This document shows positions 56,026 to 64,000 of a DNA stretch of 64,000 bases, piece by piece. The notes under the pieces were generated by a model. The model was not told where the DNA came from, searched no databases, and was given only the letters and a program-made list of their open reading frames with translations. Position 1 is the first letter of the stretch. Each line of letters opens with the position of its first letter. The stretch lies in NCBI RefSeq assembly GCF_030063445.1, contig NZ_JASITD010000001.1:62001-126000 (forward strand). Direction: 5' to 3'. Made by a program: the position numbers and the translations under genes. This stretch comes from Hymenobacter sp. H14-R3 (lineage in GTDB: Bacteria; Bacteroidota; Bacteroidia; Cytophagales; Hymenobacteraceae).

Positions 56026-57768
56026 ATGAGATATCTCTGGCTTGGTGGCTTGCTCGTATTACTACTTAACGCTTGCTCAACGCCCACTGCTAAGCAAGCA
56101 GCTAGCCCAATTCATATTCGCTGGGCCCACGACCCCGAAACCCTCGACCCGCTAACCCTGCCCAACCAAAGTGCGATTGATGCCATTAACTTACTTCATC
56201 TTTCGCTACTACAGGTTGATTATCAGCGCAATGCTTACGCGCCAGCCTTGGCTCAAGAGCTACCCAAAGCGCAGTTAGTCGGCGACTCTTTAACGTTGAT
56301 TGACTACCGGCTGCGGCCAGCCGCTACCTGGGACGACGGCCGGCCGGTGCTTGCCACCGACGTGGCTTTCACCCTAAAGCTGATTCAATGCCCCGGGCTA
56401 CCCATCGAAAATAGCCGCGCGCAGTTCAGCTTTATTCGACAAGTTCGGCTCGACCCCGCCGACCCGCGCCACTTTGTGCTGGTGTGCCGGGGCCAGGGCA
56501 CCGAAGTACTTAATGCCTCGGGTGATTTTTCTATCCTGCCCGAAAACCCGCTTGACCCCGCGCATACGCTACGCCAATTGTCGCTGGCGGCGCTACAAGA
56601 CTGGCCTACTGCGCGCCCGCCCGCGCCCGTAGTGGCGGCCCTGGTGCGCCGCTACCAGCGGGCCAACCTGGCGCGCCAGCCCGAGCACCTGCCCGGCTGC
56701 GGCCCCTACCGCTTGGCAGCCTGGGAAACCAACCAACGCCTGCGGTTTCAGCGCAAAGCTCACTGGTGGGCTGACACCCTGCGGCCCGCCCCTTTTGTGC
56801 TGCAAGCACGGCCCCGGCAACTGGTATTTGTCATTTTACCCGATGATGGGGCCGCGGTGCTCGCCCTGCGTCGCCACGAGCTGGATGTGTACGCGCAAAT
56901 ACCCGCGCGCCTTTTTCAGCAATTGCAAGCCTCAAAAGCCGCGCAACAGGAGTTTGTGTTCTACACCAACTCTTCTTACACTATGCTTATGGCTGGCTTT
57001 AATACCCAGCGGCCCGCCCTGCATGACCGACAGACGCGCCAAGCGCTCAGCCGGCTTTTTGACCCCGCCGGGCTGCTGGCCGCTACCCAGCTGGGCGAGG
57101 GCAACCGCACGGTGGGCCTGTTGCCCCCCAGTAACCCCTTTTATAACGATAGCCTACCGCTACTTGCGTATGCCCCGGCCCAGGCCATCGCGCTGCTGCG
57201 CCGCGCCGGTTGGCAGCGCTGGCCCGATGGGCACTGGCAGCGGCCGGGCACGGCCGCGCCCCTTGCGCTCAGCTTGCGTTACCGCACCGGCGATGCTACT
57301 CACGCTACCGTAGCCCTGCAGTTTCAGGCGGCGGCGATGCAGGTAGGCATCCCGGTTACGTTGGTGCCCACCGAAAACTCGGTGCTCACGAGCAGCCTGC
57401 AAGCGGGTGATTTTGACTTGTATATCAGCATGCTGAAGGGCAGCCCTATGGGCTTCAACTTTGCACCCATCCTGCATTCGGCAGCAATAGGAAGCGGTAA
57501 CCTGAGCCGTTTTGGCCAACCCGCCACCGACCAGCTGCTGATGACCCTAACAACTGAAGGCAACGAGCGCCGCAAGCGCCTGCTACTCCGGCGCTTCCAG
57601 GTGATGATGCAGGTGGAGATGCCCATTGTGCCGCTGTTTTTTCTGCCCTACCGCATGGCCGTGAGCCGGCAGCTGCGGCACGTAGTTGCCTCGGGGCTGA
57701 AACCCGGCTACGCAGCCACCGCCCTATCGTGGGCTACGCCCGGCACCCTTCAGCCTGCCCCGCACTAG
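56026..57768 (+). CDS. Peptide-type ABC transporter, binding lipoprotein (OppA-like)
   Basis: 580 residues. Lipobox LLLNAC (residues 12-17) marks a lipoprotein. The SBP_bac_5 pattern is clear: IHIRWAHDPETLDPLTL, YRLRPAATWDDGRPVLATDV, TDPALRRALSRLFD-like region (RQTRQALSRLFDPAGLLAAT) and VPLFFLPYRM. This family brings oligopeptides, nickel or opines to the membrane permease. It starts 58 bases after the WGND repeat protein in the same direction, so the repeat gene may be co-transcribed with it. Confidence 0.85.
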   Translation: MRYLWLGGLLVLLLNACSTPTAKQAASPIHIRWAHDPETLDPLTLPNQSAIDAINLLHLSLLQVDYQRNAYAPALAQELPKAQLVGDSLTLIDYRLRPAATWDDGRPVLATDVAFTLKLIQCPGLPIENSRAQFSFIRQVRLDPADPRHFVLVCRGQGTEVLNASGDFSILPENPLDPAHTLRQLSLAALQDWPTARPPAPVVAALVRRYQRANLARQPEHLPGCGPYRLAAWETNQRLRFQRKAHWWADTLRPAPFVLQARPRQLVFVILPDDGAAVLALRRHELDVYAQIPARLFQQLQASKAAQQEFVFYTNSSYTMLMAGFNTQRPALHDRQTRQALSRLFDPAGLLAATQLGEGNRTVGLLPPSNPFYNDSLPLLAYAPAQAIALLRRAGWQRWPDGHWQRPGTAAPLALSLRYRTGDATHATVALQFQAAAMQVGIPVTLVPTENSVLTSSLQAGDFDLYISMLKGSPMGFNFAPILHSAAIGSGNLSRFGQPATDQLLMTLTTEGNERRKRLLLRRFQVMMQVEMPIVPLFFLPYRMAVSRQLRHVVASGLKPGYAATALSWATPGTLQPAPH

Positions 57769-57769
57769 C

Positions 57770-58831
57770 ATGGCGCGGTGGCTACTGGCGCGGCTTGGGC
57801 GCGCGGCGCTGGCGGCCTGGGGCATTGCCTCCCTGGTTTTCCTGCTAAGCCGCCTGCTGCCCGGCGGCCCCGAGCAAGCGGCCCAGCCCGAAGCCGGTGA
57901 CCTGAGCCGCCCAGTGGCTGGCCGGCAGTCGGCAGCCAGCCAGGCGCTTACTCAGCAGGCGCTGCGCCAGCGCTTGGGCTTGGCCGAGCCGGTTTTCTAC
58001 GTGTCACGCGTGGCCGGCCCGCCGGTTACCTGGCGCTGGAATGGACTGCACAACCAATACCACCGCTGGGCGGCGCAAGTGCTACGTGGCAACTTAGGCC
58101 AGTCGTACCGTAATGGTCAGCCTGTAACCACCTTGCTGGCGCACGCCATCGCCTACAGCTTGCCATTGGCCGCTACAGCAGCGGGGCTGGCGGTGGCAGT
58201 AGCACTGGGGCTGGGGCTGTACCTGGCGCGCACGCCGCACGGCTGGCTGCCAGCGCTGGTGCGCACAGGCTTGGCTGCATTGCAAGTAACGCCCCTGTTC
58301 TTACTGGCGCTGGTGGTAGTGCTGTTATTTGCCAACCCCGATGCCCTCAACTTATTGCCAGACAGCATGTTGGATGGAGAACCAGCCACTGGCTTGCCTG
58401 CTTTGGGCTATTGGCTGGCTCGGGCAGCCTTGCCGCTACTCAGCCTGGTACTGGCCGTGCTGCCCAGCCTCACGCTGCCGCTGGCGGCCGCCCTGCACGA
58501 TGAGGCCGCCCTGGACTACGCCACCACGGCGCGCGCCAAAGGCCTCACGGTAAAAGCTATGCTTTGGCGGCACGCCCTCCCCAATGCCCTACTGCCGCTA
58601 CTCACCACGCTCACCGAGCTGCTACCGACCTTGGTAGCTGGCACCGTGGTAGTGGAAGTGCTTTTTACCATCCCCGGCAGCGGACGCCTGCTAGCCGAAG
58701 CCGCGGCGGCCCATGACTATCCCCTCGTAATAGCTGGGGTACTGCTCACGGCGGCCGTGCGCCTGCTTAGCCTCGTGCTGGCCGACGTGCTCTACTTTCT
58801 AGCCGACCCCCGCCTGCGCCCCACCGCATGA
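57770..58831 (+). CDS. Peptide-type ABC permease (OppB/DppB-like)
   Basis: 353 residues, one base after the binding protein stop. N-terminal helix LGRAALAAWGIASLVFLLSR, a large periplasmic-type loop, and five further helices with the EAA loop LDYATTARAKGLTVKAMLWR at about 250, the contact site for the ATPase. A long insert (about 50-100, PVAGRQSAASQALTQQALRQ) is longer than in OppB. Overlaps the next permease start by 4 bases. Confidence 0.85.
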   Translation: MARWLLARLGRAALAAWGIASLVFLLSRLLPGGPEQAAQPEAGDLSRPVAGRQSAASQALTQQALRQRLGLAEPVFYVSRVAGPPVTWRWNGLHNQYHRWAAQVLRGNLGQSYRNGQPVTTLLAHAIAYSLPLAATAAGLAVAVALGLGLYLARTPHGWLPALVRTGLAALQVTPLFLLALVVVLLFANPDALNLLPDSMLDGEPATGLPALGYWLARAALPLLSLVLAVLPSLTLPLAAALHDEAALDYATTARAKGLTVKAMLWRHALPNALLPLLTTLTELLPTLVAGTVVVEVLFTIPGSGRLLAEAAAAHDYPLVIAGVLLTAAVRLLSLVLADVLYFLADPRLRPTA

Positions 58832-59829
58832 AGCCCTCCCCCCTGCCCCCCCTTGCGCAGCCGGGCTATTGGCTGGCCTTGGCCTGGCTGGGGCTAGTGG
58901 CCGCAGTGGGCCTACTGGCCCCCTGGCTACCCCTACCCTACCCCGCCGCTGCCCCCGATTTATTGCACATAGCTACTCCTCCTGCCTGGCTGGGGGCCGG
59001 GCCCGCCCACTACCTCGGTACCGATGCGCTGGGGCGCGATGTGCTGGCTGGCCTGGTAGTGGGGGCCCGGCGGCTGCTGGCCCTCAGCCTGCCTGCCGTG
59101 GGGTTGGCCACGCTACTAGGGGCGCTGGCCGGGGCCACGGCGGGCTTCTGGGGCAACCGGCTGCGCGTGCCACTAGCGGCGGCTACTGGGCTGCTCGCCG
59201 CCGCTTGGTGGGGCTGGTCACTCCCCATCTATTTTATTTTTATTTTATTAATAATCAGTACTTTATTACTAATTATTATAAAGTGGCGGCGGGCAGCTGC
59301 CCGGCAAGCAGCGCTCACGGTGGCACTGCCCCTCGATGGCTTGGTGATGGGGGCCACCACGCTGCTGGGTGCGGTGCCCCGCCTCATTTTGCTGGTTGCG
59401 CTGGCGGCGGGCACTCCCCTCGCGCCAGCGCAGTTGCTGGGCGTGCTGGCCCTCCTTGCCTGGCCCGAGCCCGCCCGGCTGGTGCGCGCCCAAATGCTGC
59501 GAGTGCGCGCCTTGCCCTTTCTAGAAGCGGCCCGGGCCAGTGGCCTGCCCGAGGGCCGCATTTGGTGGCACCATGCCCTGCCTCATGCTTGCCGGCCGCT
59601 TTGGGCTTTTACTCCGCTCAGCCTGGGCGGGCTCATTGGGCTCGAAAGCGCGTTGGCTTTTTTGGGCATTGGGCAGGCCCCCGATGTAGTAAGTTGGGGG
59701 AGCATGCTGGCTTCGGTGCGGCAGGCGCCTGCTGCCTGGTGGGTAGCGGCCGGGCCGGGCCTAGCGCTGCTCCTAACGCTGCTCTCATTGCAGCAAATAG
59801 CCCGTTTTCTAGCTAAAAAAATGGCTTAA
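58828..59829 (+). CDS. Peptide-type ABC permease (OppC/DppC-like)
   Basis: 333 residues. The OppC N-terminus with GYWLALAWLGLVAAVGLLAP and the HYLGTDALGRDVLAGLVVGA motif is diagnostic; the EAA loop is FLEAARASGLPEGRIWWHHA. Around 59225-59285 a strongly AT-rich stretch codes for an extra hydrophobic segment (YFIFILLIISTLLLIIIKWR), unusual for the family. No oppD or oppF (ATPase) gene follows; the next about 750 bases are AT-rich. Confidence 0.85.
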   Translation: MKPSPLPPLAQPGYWLALAWLGLVAAVGLLAPWLPLPYPAAAPDLLHIATPPAWLGAGPAHYLGTDALGRDVLAGLVVGARRLLALSLPAVGLATLLGALAGATAGFWGNRLRVPLAAATGLLAAAWWGWSLPIYFIFILLIISTLLLIIIKWRRAAARQAALTVALPLDGLVMGATTLLGAVPRLILLVALAAGTPLAPAQLLGVLALLAWPEPARLVRAQMLRVRALPFLEAARASGLPEGRIWWHHALPHACRPLWAFTPLSLGGLIGLESALAFLGIGQAPDVVSWGSMLASVRQAPAAWWVAAGPGLALLLTLLSLQQIARFLAKKMA

Positions 59830-60145
59830 AAAGGTGCTCAAATACTAAATGTGAGGCTCCTGTTGTCACAAGCTTACTAAGAATTAAGCAAGCGAAATAA
59901 TCTCGCTTAATAGTCAATTTACTATTAGTTAGCTACTTAGATTATAAGTAAAATTCTACGGTTTATATTTATTGCATTTTTATTAGTATAATTTATCTTT
60001 TTTTAGTTATAAACGCGTTTTTTATATGTCACACAAACACAGTTTTTGTCCTTTCGCAAGTTAGCTGGGGCCACTAATCTTGTATAAGATTTATGTCCTA
60101 GTACTACTCCCTATCCTAACTATTCACACCACCACCCCCTCGCAC
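59830..60145. other. AT-rich gene-poor stretch
   Basis: About 316 bases with strong AT bias (poly-T and TATA-like parts at 59950-60020) after the OppC gene. No reading frame is supported. It probably contains the promoter for the small frame that follows. Confidence 0.5.
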
Positions 60146-60349
60146 ATGAAACCCTCCTATGCCTCCCGGCGAGGCGCAGCTTCTTGCGGCGCTTCAACCG
60201 CCACCTGCGCAACCTTAGCAGCTGGTCGCGATTTCACCACGCTTGACGGCCAGGTAGTCCCCCGCGCCCTTGGCGAACTGGCCCTGCGCCAACGTACTGC
60301 GATGCTGGTTGGTGGCCTGCTCATCGGCGAGTGGCCCGAAATTATCTAG
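60146..60349 (+). CDS. Possible small protein, 67 residues
   Basis: Short frame starting at an ATG (60146) after an AT-rich, Bacteroidota-promoter-like region and a C-rich leader similar to the one before the WGND gene. The product begins MKPSYASRRGAASCGASTAT, has two Cys, and ends GGLLIGEWPEII. GC content is like that of coding DNA. No homology is recognised; it may be an uncharacterised peptide or a chance frame. Confidence 0.35.
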   Translation: MKPSYASRRGAASCGASTATCATLAAGRDFTTLDGQVVPRALGELALRQRTAMLVGGLLIGEWPEII

Positions 60350-60511
60350 CCGCATTCTTTACCCATTTCAAAAGCCACCTTATCAAAAGACCTTTCTTAC
60401 AAAGAACTTATTAACAATTACTTACGTTATTACTACCTCAAAAAAAGTCCTCTTATTAGCGTCCACATATCAGTTGTTGAGTATTTTAGAAGCGGAAGGC
60501 TTATAGCAAAT
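60350..60511. other. AT-rich stretch before terminator
   Basis: About 160 bases between the small frame and the terminator at 60512-60542, AT-rich, no frame supported. Confidence 0.4.
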
Positions 60512-60540
60512 AAAGCCCGCTGGCACTGCCAGCGGGCTTT
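60512..60540. terminator. Terminator between small frame and rmlD-like gene
   Basis: Inverted repeat AAAGCCCGCTGGC (60512-60524) / GCCAGCGGGCTTT (60528-60540) with loop ACT and a T-run. It serves both convergent directions. Confidence 0.9.
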
Positions 60541-60575
60541 TTGTTTGGGTTGTTTTTCTGCCAAACCCTGCGCAG

Positions 60576-61481
60576 CTAGTGGTCAAGCTGGTATTTCACT
60601 AGTGCCAAACCCTCGGCAAAAGAGCGCGGCTGATAGCCTAGCTCCCGCTCAGCCTTGTCGATGCGGAAGCCGGTGCGCGGCGGGCGGCGGGCCGGCTGCA
60701 CAAACACCTGGCTATCAACCCGCTCCAGCAGTGATGCATCGAGCTCAAAGGTAGCAGCCACCTGCTGAGCCATTTGGTAGGGCGTGAGCAGCTCGCGGCC
60801 GCTGAGGTGATAAATTCCCTGGGCCGACTGCCGGGCCAGCAGCCAGCAACCCTGGGCCAGGTCTTCGGCCAAGGTAGGCGTGCGCCACTGGTCATCTACC
60901 ATCCTGATTTTTTGGCTGTTGCGCAGTGAGTCGCGCACCCACAGCACGAGGTTGCTGCGCCCCCCGGCGGCGGTGGTACCGTACACGAGCACCGTGCGGG
61001 CAATGGCCCAGCGCAGCCCGGCGGTGCGCTGCACGGCCTGCTCGGCGGCCAGCTTACTGGCCCCGTAGTGGCTGATGGGGTCGGGTTGCGCATCTTCGGT
61101 CAATAGGGCCTCCTCGCCGTTAAAGATGAAGTCGGTGCTGAGGTGCGTGAAGTGGATGTGGAGCTGGGCGCAGGCGGCAGCCAGGTACTCCGTGGCCGTC
61201 ACGTTTTGGGCCCAGCAGGCGGCCTGGTCCAGCTCGCAATCGTCTACCTGCGTGAGGGCGGCAGTGTGGATGAGGTGGCTGGGCTGCTCCTGGGCCAGCA
61301 CTTGCTGCACCTGGGCGGCGTCGGTCACATCAAGCGGCCGGTAGCGCAGGGCCGGGTAGTACGCTGCGAGGCGATTGGGACCGCGGGCCGTGGCCACTAG
61401 CTCCACGCCGGGCACCTGGTGCAGCAGGGCCACCAGCTTTTGGCCCAGCAAGCCATTGGAGCCGGTGAGAAGGATTTTCAT
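60576..61481 (-). CDS. RmlD-like sugar-nucleotide reductase
   Basis: 301 residues. SDR fold with the NAD(P)-binding GSNGLLGQKLVALL at the N-terminus, an HTAALTQVDDCELD segment, THLSTDFIFNG and the catalytic YGASK (HYGASKLAAE) of the dTDP-4-dehydrorhamnose reductase family. In that family it makes dTDP-rhamnose; without the rmlA/B/C genes nearby the exact substrate is uncertain. Standing alone between a terminator and the cyclophilin gene. Confidence 0.75.
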   Translation of the reverse strand: MKILLTGSNGLLGQKLVALLHQVPGVELVATARGPNRLAAYYPALRYRPLDVTDAAQVQQVLAQEQPSHLIHTAALTQVDDCELDQAACWAQNVTATEYLAAACAQLHIHFTHLSTDFIFNGEEALLTEDAQPDPISHYGASKLAAEQAVQRTAGLRWAIARTVLVYGTTAAGGRSNLVLWVRDSLRNSQKIRMVDDQWRTPTLAEDLAQGCWLLARQSAQGIYHLSGRELLTPYQMAQQVAATFELDASLLERVDSQVFVQPARRPPRTGFRIDKAERELGYQPRSFAEGLALVKYQLDH

Positions 61482-61588
61482 GGACCGCTAACTAGTGAGT
61501 TGTCAGCTAATAGCTGTTGACTACTAGTTTTTTCATTGATAAACAGTACGTTGCAAAAAGCAGTATCAGTTCTGTTTTGCCTGACTAC

Positions 61589-62233
61589 TCAGTAAGTATA
61601 GCCGTACAACTGGCTGATTTTCTTCTTCTTCAGGTTTTCCACCTTCATCGTCATGCGCAAGTCGGTGAGGGGGCGGTCGCGGCCGTCTTTGGGTAGGGCC
61701 GCAATTTTATCAACAATTTCCTGGCCCTGAATAACTTGCCCGAAAACCGTGTACTGTCCATCCAGAAAATGGGTGCCCTGGTGGTTCTCCACAATGTAGA
61801 ACTGGCTGGCGCTGCTGGCACGCTGCGGGTTAACAAAATCGGCTTGCCGGGCGGCAGCGATGGCCCCGTAGTCCTGCTTGTGGGCGGGCACCAGCTCGGC
61901 CGGAATGGTAGCCTCGTTGGGCAGGCCCTGGCCGTCGTTGGTGGGGTCGGCATCCTTGGAGTTGGGGTCGCCGCCCTGCACCATAAAGTTGGGGATGACG
62001 CGGTGAAACGTGGTGCCGTTGTAGAAACCGCTGGTAGCTTTTTTCAGGAAATTAGCCTTATGCAACGGCGTGTCGCTGAACAAGATAAGCCGGATATTAC
62101 CCAGGCTGGTGCTGATAGTAACGACCTCGTCTTTCTTGCTGGGCTTGGGCTTTTTGGCGGCCAGGGCCGGGCCACTGGCTAGCAGCCCCAAGGCTAGGGC
62201 GGCGGTGTAGCACAAACGAAAACTCCGGTTCAT
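61589..62233 (-). CDS. Secreted cyclophilin-type peptidyl-prolyl isomerase
   Basis: 214 residues from the ATG at 62233 (MNRSFRLCYTAALALG), with a signal peptide to about residue 26. Cyclophilin motifs: NGTTFHRVIPNFMVQGGDP with the catalytic arginine, and GTHFLDGQYTVFGQVIQGQE. It helps protein folding in the periplasm. A positively charged linker precedes the domain (KKPKPSKKDE). Upstream of hemC. Confidence 0.9.
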   Translation of the reverse strand: MNRSFRLCYTAALALGLLASGPALAAKKPKPSKKDEVVTISTSLGNIRLILFSDTPLHKANFLKKATSGFYNGTTFHRVIPNFMVQGGDPNSKDADPTNDGQGLPNEATIPAELVPAHKQDYGAIAAARQADFVNPQRASSASQFYIVENHQGTHFLDGQYTVFGQVIQGQEIVDKIAALPKDGRDRPLTDLRMTMKVENLKKKKISQLYGYTY

Positions 62234-62296
62234 GGGTGGGGGAGCTAATATAGCTAAGGAAAACAGTAAGATAACGTATAACGCAAACAATGAGGC

Positions 62297-63238
62297 TTAT
62301 AGCTCACCGCGCTGCTCGCGAATGCTGGCCAGAATGGCCGTGCCGCCGTGGCTCAGCACATAGTCGGCCACGGCCATGCCCAGGCCCTCAGCCTGCGCGG
62401 GGGGCGCAGTTTGCACAAAGTCGATATACTCCTCGCCGCTGAGGCTGATGAGGCCGCCGTGCAGGCGAATGTCGCCGGCCGCATCGTAGGTAGCCAGGGC
62501 AAACGATGGGATGCTGCACCCACCCTCCATGGTGCGCAAAAAGGCACGCTCGGCCAGCAGGCAGCGGTGGGTAGCGGCGTGGTCGAGGGCCTGCTTTATC
62601 TTCGCTTTCAGCTCGTTATCCAAAAACCGCGAGCTTTCGACCGCGATGCTGCCCTGGCCCACGGGCGGCACAAACTTGTTGGCGGGCAGCGTGTGCCGAA
62701 TGAGGGTATCGTAGCCCATGCGGTGCACGCCGGCGTAGGCCAGCACCAGGGCATCGTACTGGCCCTCTTGCAGCTTGCGCAAGCGCGTTTGGAGGTTGCC
62801 ACGCGCCTCGGCGGTGTTGGCCAGCGGGTAGAAGCGGCGCAGCAAGGCTTTGCGGCGGGTGCTGCTGGTACCTAGCAAAATGCCGGGCTTGCTGATATCA
62901 AAATCTTCCTGAAAGCTGACCACCACATCGTTAACCTGCTCGCGCTCCAGAAAGGCCAGCAACTCCAGGTCGGGCGGAATGGTGCTTTGCACGTCTTTGG
63001 CCGAGTGAATGGCCAAGTGGGTTTCGCCGCGGCGCAGGCTTTCTTCCAGCTCTTCGGTAAACACGCCCTTGGCCCCGATTTTGGCCAGCGAGCGGTCGAG
63101 CACCTGGTCACCCACGGTTTGCATGGGCACTATTTCGGTGGGTAGCCCGGCCTGGTTGAGCAGGCTGGCAACGTGCTCAGTTTGCCACAGGGCGAGGCGG
63201 GAGGCGCGGGTGGCGAGGCGAATGGGAGTCGAAAGCAT
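62297..63238 (-). CDS. hemC: Porphobilinogen deaminase
   Basis: 313 residues from the ATG at 63238 (MLSTPIRLATRASRLALWQT); the frame extends upstream but those residues lie in the palindromic spacer. The conserved RLATRASRLALWQ start, HSAKDVQSTIPP and EGGCSIPSFALATYD with the dipyrromethane-binding cysteine are diagnostic. It joins four porphobilinogen molecules into hydroxymethylbilane in heme synthesis. Confidence 0.95.
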   Translation of the reverse strand: MLSTPIRLATRASRLALWQTEHVASLLNQAGLPTEIVPMQTVGDQVLDRSLAKIGAKGVFTEELEESLRRGETHLAIHSAKDVQSTIPPDLELLAFLEREQVNDVVVSFQEDFDISKPGILLGTSSTRRKALLRRFYPLANTAEARGNLQTRLRKLQEGQYDALVLAYAGVHRMGYDTLIRHTLPANKFVPPVGQGSIAVESSRFLDNELKAKIKQALDHAATHRCLLAERAFLRTMEGGCSIPSFALATYDAAGDIRLHGGLISLSGEEYIDFVQTAPPAQAEGLGMAVADYVLSHGGTAILASIREQRGEL

Positions 63239-63249
63239 ATCTTTTTTAA

Positions 63250-63333
63250 CGCAAAATTTCGCAGAGCGGGCAAAGTCTCGCAAAGTTTGGAGCTGGCCTT
63301 TGCGAAACTCTGCCCCCTCTGCGAAACTCCGCG
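63250..63333. repeat. Palindromic spacer upstream of hemC
   Basis: Inverted arms 63250-63285 and 63298-63333 (36 bases each, roughly 80 percent matched), rich in the word TTTCGCAGAG / TCGCAAAG. It lies between the DUF2279 gene stop and the hemC start, both on the minus strand. The motif style is like intergenic repeats of the genome but it is not the same family as the 39 and 47 kb elements. Confidence 0.6.
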
Positions 63334-63334
63334 C

Positions 63335-64000
63335 TTAGTCTTTTGGTAGCAGCAGCGGATGAAAGCGCAGACCGTTCAACTGATTGAATTCTAGCGAGGG
63401 AGCGGGTATTTTAAAGAATTGCCCGGCGCTCACCAGCGGCTGCGCGCCGCGGCCGTTGATGCCCGGCAGGCGCGACAGGTTAATATCGGGCGAAAGGTAA
63501 AACTGCCGGTAACGGGTGAATTTCACCTCCTTGCCATCGGGGCCAAAGTAAGGCGGGTTGGCATGGCCGCCCGTCATGCCGCTGCCGCTGTAGCCCACGT
63601 CGAGGTTGAGCCAGCGCGGAAACGACGGCCCCACCGGCAGCACCGAGGCCAGGTTCAGCGACAGCCAGTACTGCTGGCCGTTGTAGTCTTTGAGCATTTG
63701 GCTGCCCGTACTGGGACCCAGTAAATTGGGCCGGTACTTGGGGTAAATACTTTGGCGCCAGCCGTAGCGCAGGCCCATTTTCTGCTCGCCAAAGCCGTAT
63801 TGCTGGCCCATGAATAAGCCGATGCCGGTGAGGTTGGCGGCCATGTCGCCCTTCGAGAAGCCCCAGCCCTCGGAGCGGCCGTCGAACAGTTCGATGGTGG
63901 TTTGGTAGAGCAGCGCAATGAGGCTACCCGTGAGCACCGAGGCACGCTCGTTGACCCCGCTCCAGCGAAACAGTTCGTACTCGCCCCGGCTGATGGCGTA
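63335..64000 (-). CDS. DUF2279 protein, 5' end outside the window
   Basis: About 221 residues visible; the frame is open to the window edge, so the start is missing. Segments SRGEYELFRWSGVNERASVL and IELFDGRSEGWGFSKGDMAA match the DUF2279 family (membrane-associated, unknown function). C-terminal half has YPKYRPNLLGPSTGSQMLKD and ends in a beta-rich tail. Likely outer membrane or periplasmic. It is followed by the palindromic spacer and hemC. Confidence 0.7.
   Translation of the reverse strand, partial: YAISRGEYELFRWSGVNERASVLTGSLIALLYQTTIELFDGRSEGWGFSKGDMAANLTGIGLFMGQQYGFGEQKMGLRYGWRQSIYPKYRPNLLGPSTGSQMLKDYNGQQYWLSLNLASVLPVGPSFPRWLNLDVGYSGSGMTGGHANPPYFGPDGKEVKFTRYRQFYLSPDINLSRLPGINGRGAQPLVSAGQFFKIPAPSLEFNQLNGLRFHPLLLPKD

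Overview
The window is a GC-rich bacterial chromosome segment that looks like a member of the Bacteroidota, most likely Hymenobacter or a close relative. The evidence is a set of Bacteroidota-specific families (GWxTD protein, DUF4230, DUF4834, DUF5686 outer-membrane protein, DUF2279, a propeller/Y_Y_Y hybrid histidine kinase) and the absence of Shine-Dalgarno sequences at most starts. The genus is inferred; no 16S rRNA gene is present.

Bases 1 to about 33,122 are most of a Mu-like transposable prophage with a contractile tail. Only its repressor-side end is inside the window; the tail-fibre side runs off at base 1. From the end inward it has an S24-type repressor (+), a divergent early operon (-) with a Ner-like regulator, DDE transposase A, ATPase B, a second RecA-like ATPase, a Gam-like end protector, a PP-loop/PAPS-reductase-like enzyme and several unknown genes, ending in two secreted cargo proteins. 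The early operon meets a rightward late operon (terminase, gp36, portal fused to gpF, gpG) head-on at a perfect bidirectional terminator near 22.55 kb. From a divergent control region near 16.2 kb the second late operon runs leftward: prohead protease, major capsid protein, lysis cassette (holin, endolysin, probable unimolecular spanin), tail sheath, tube, a frameshifted tail chaperone, tape measure, baseplate and fibres. Splitting the structural genes into two divergent operons differs from phage Mu itself.

From 33.1 to 64 kb is host chromosome. It holds DUF4230, an AT-rich probably acquired secreted protein next to a REP-like palindrome, recX, an EamA transporter, a DUF5686 outer-membrane protein, DUF4834, a GWxTD protein, rlmB, manC and kdsD (surface polysaccharide precursors), recQ and a bacilliredoxin. 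Two related large palindromic elements (39.4-39.7 kb and 47.0-47.2 kb) sit exactly between the stop codons of convergent gene pairs.

The region from 48.3 to 60.4 kb is the least conventional host part: a hybrid sensor kinase, a LytTR response regulator, a secreted PKD protein, an unknown 502-residue helical protein, a protein with 17 WGND repeats preceded by a G8 tract, and a peptide-type ABC importer (binding protein plus two permeases) with no ATPase gene. The window ends with an RmlD-like reductase, a secreted cyclophilin, hemC and a truncated DUF2279 gene.
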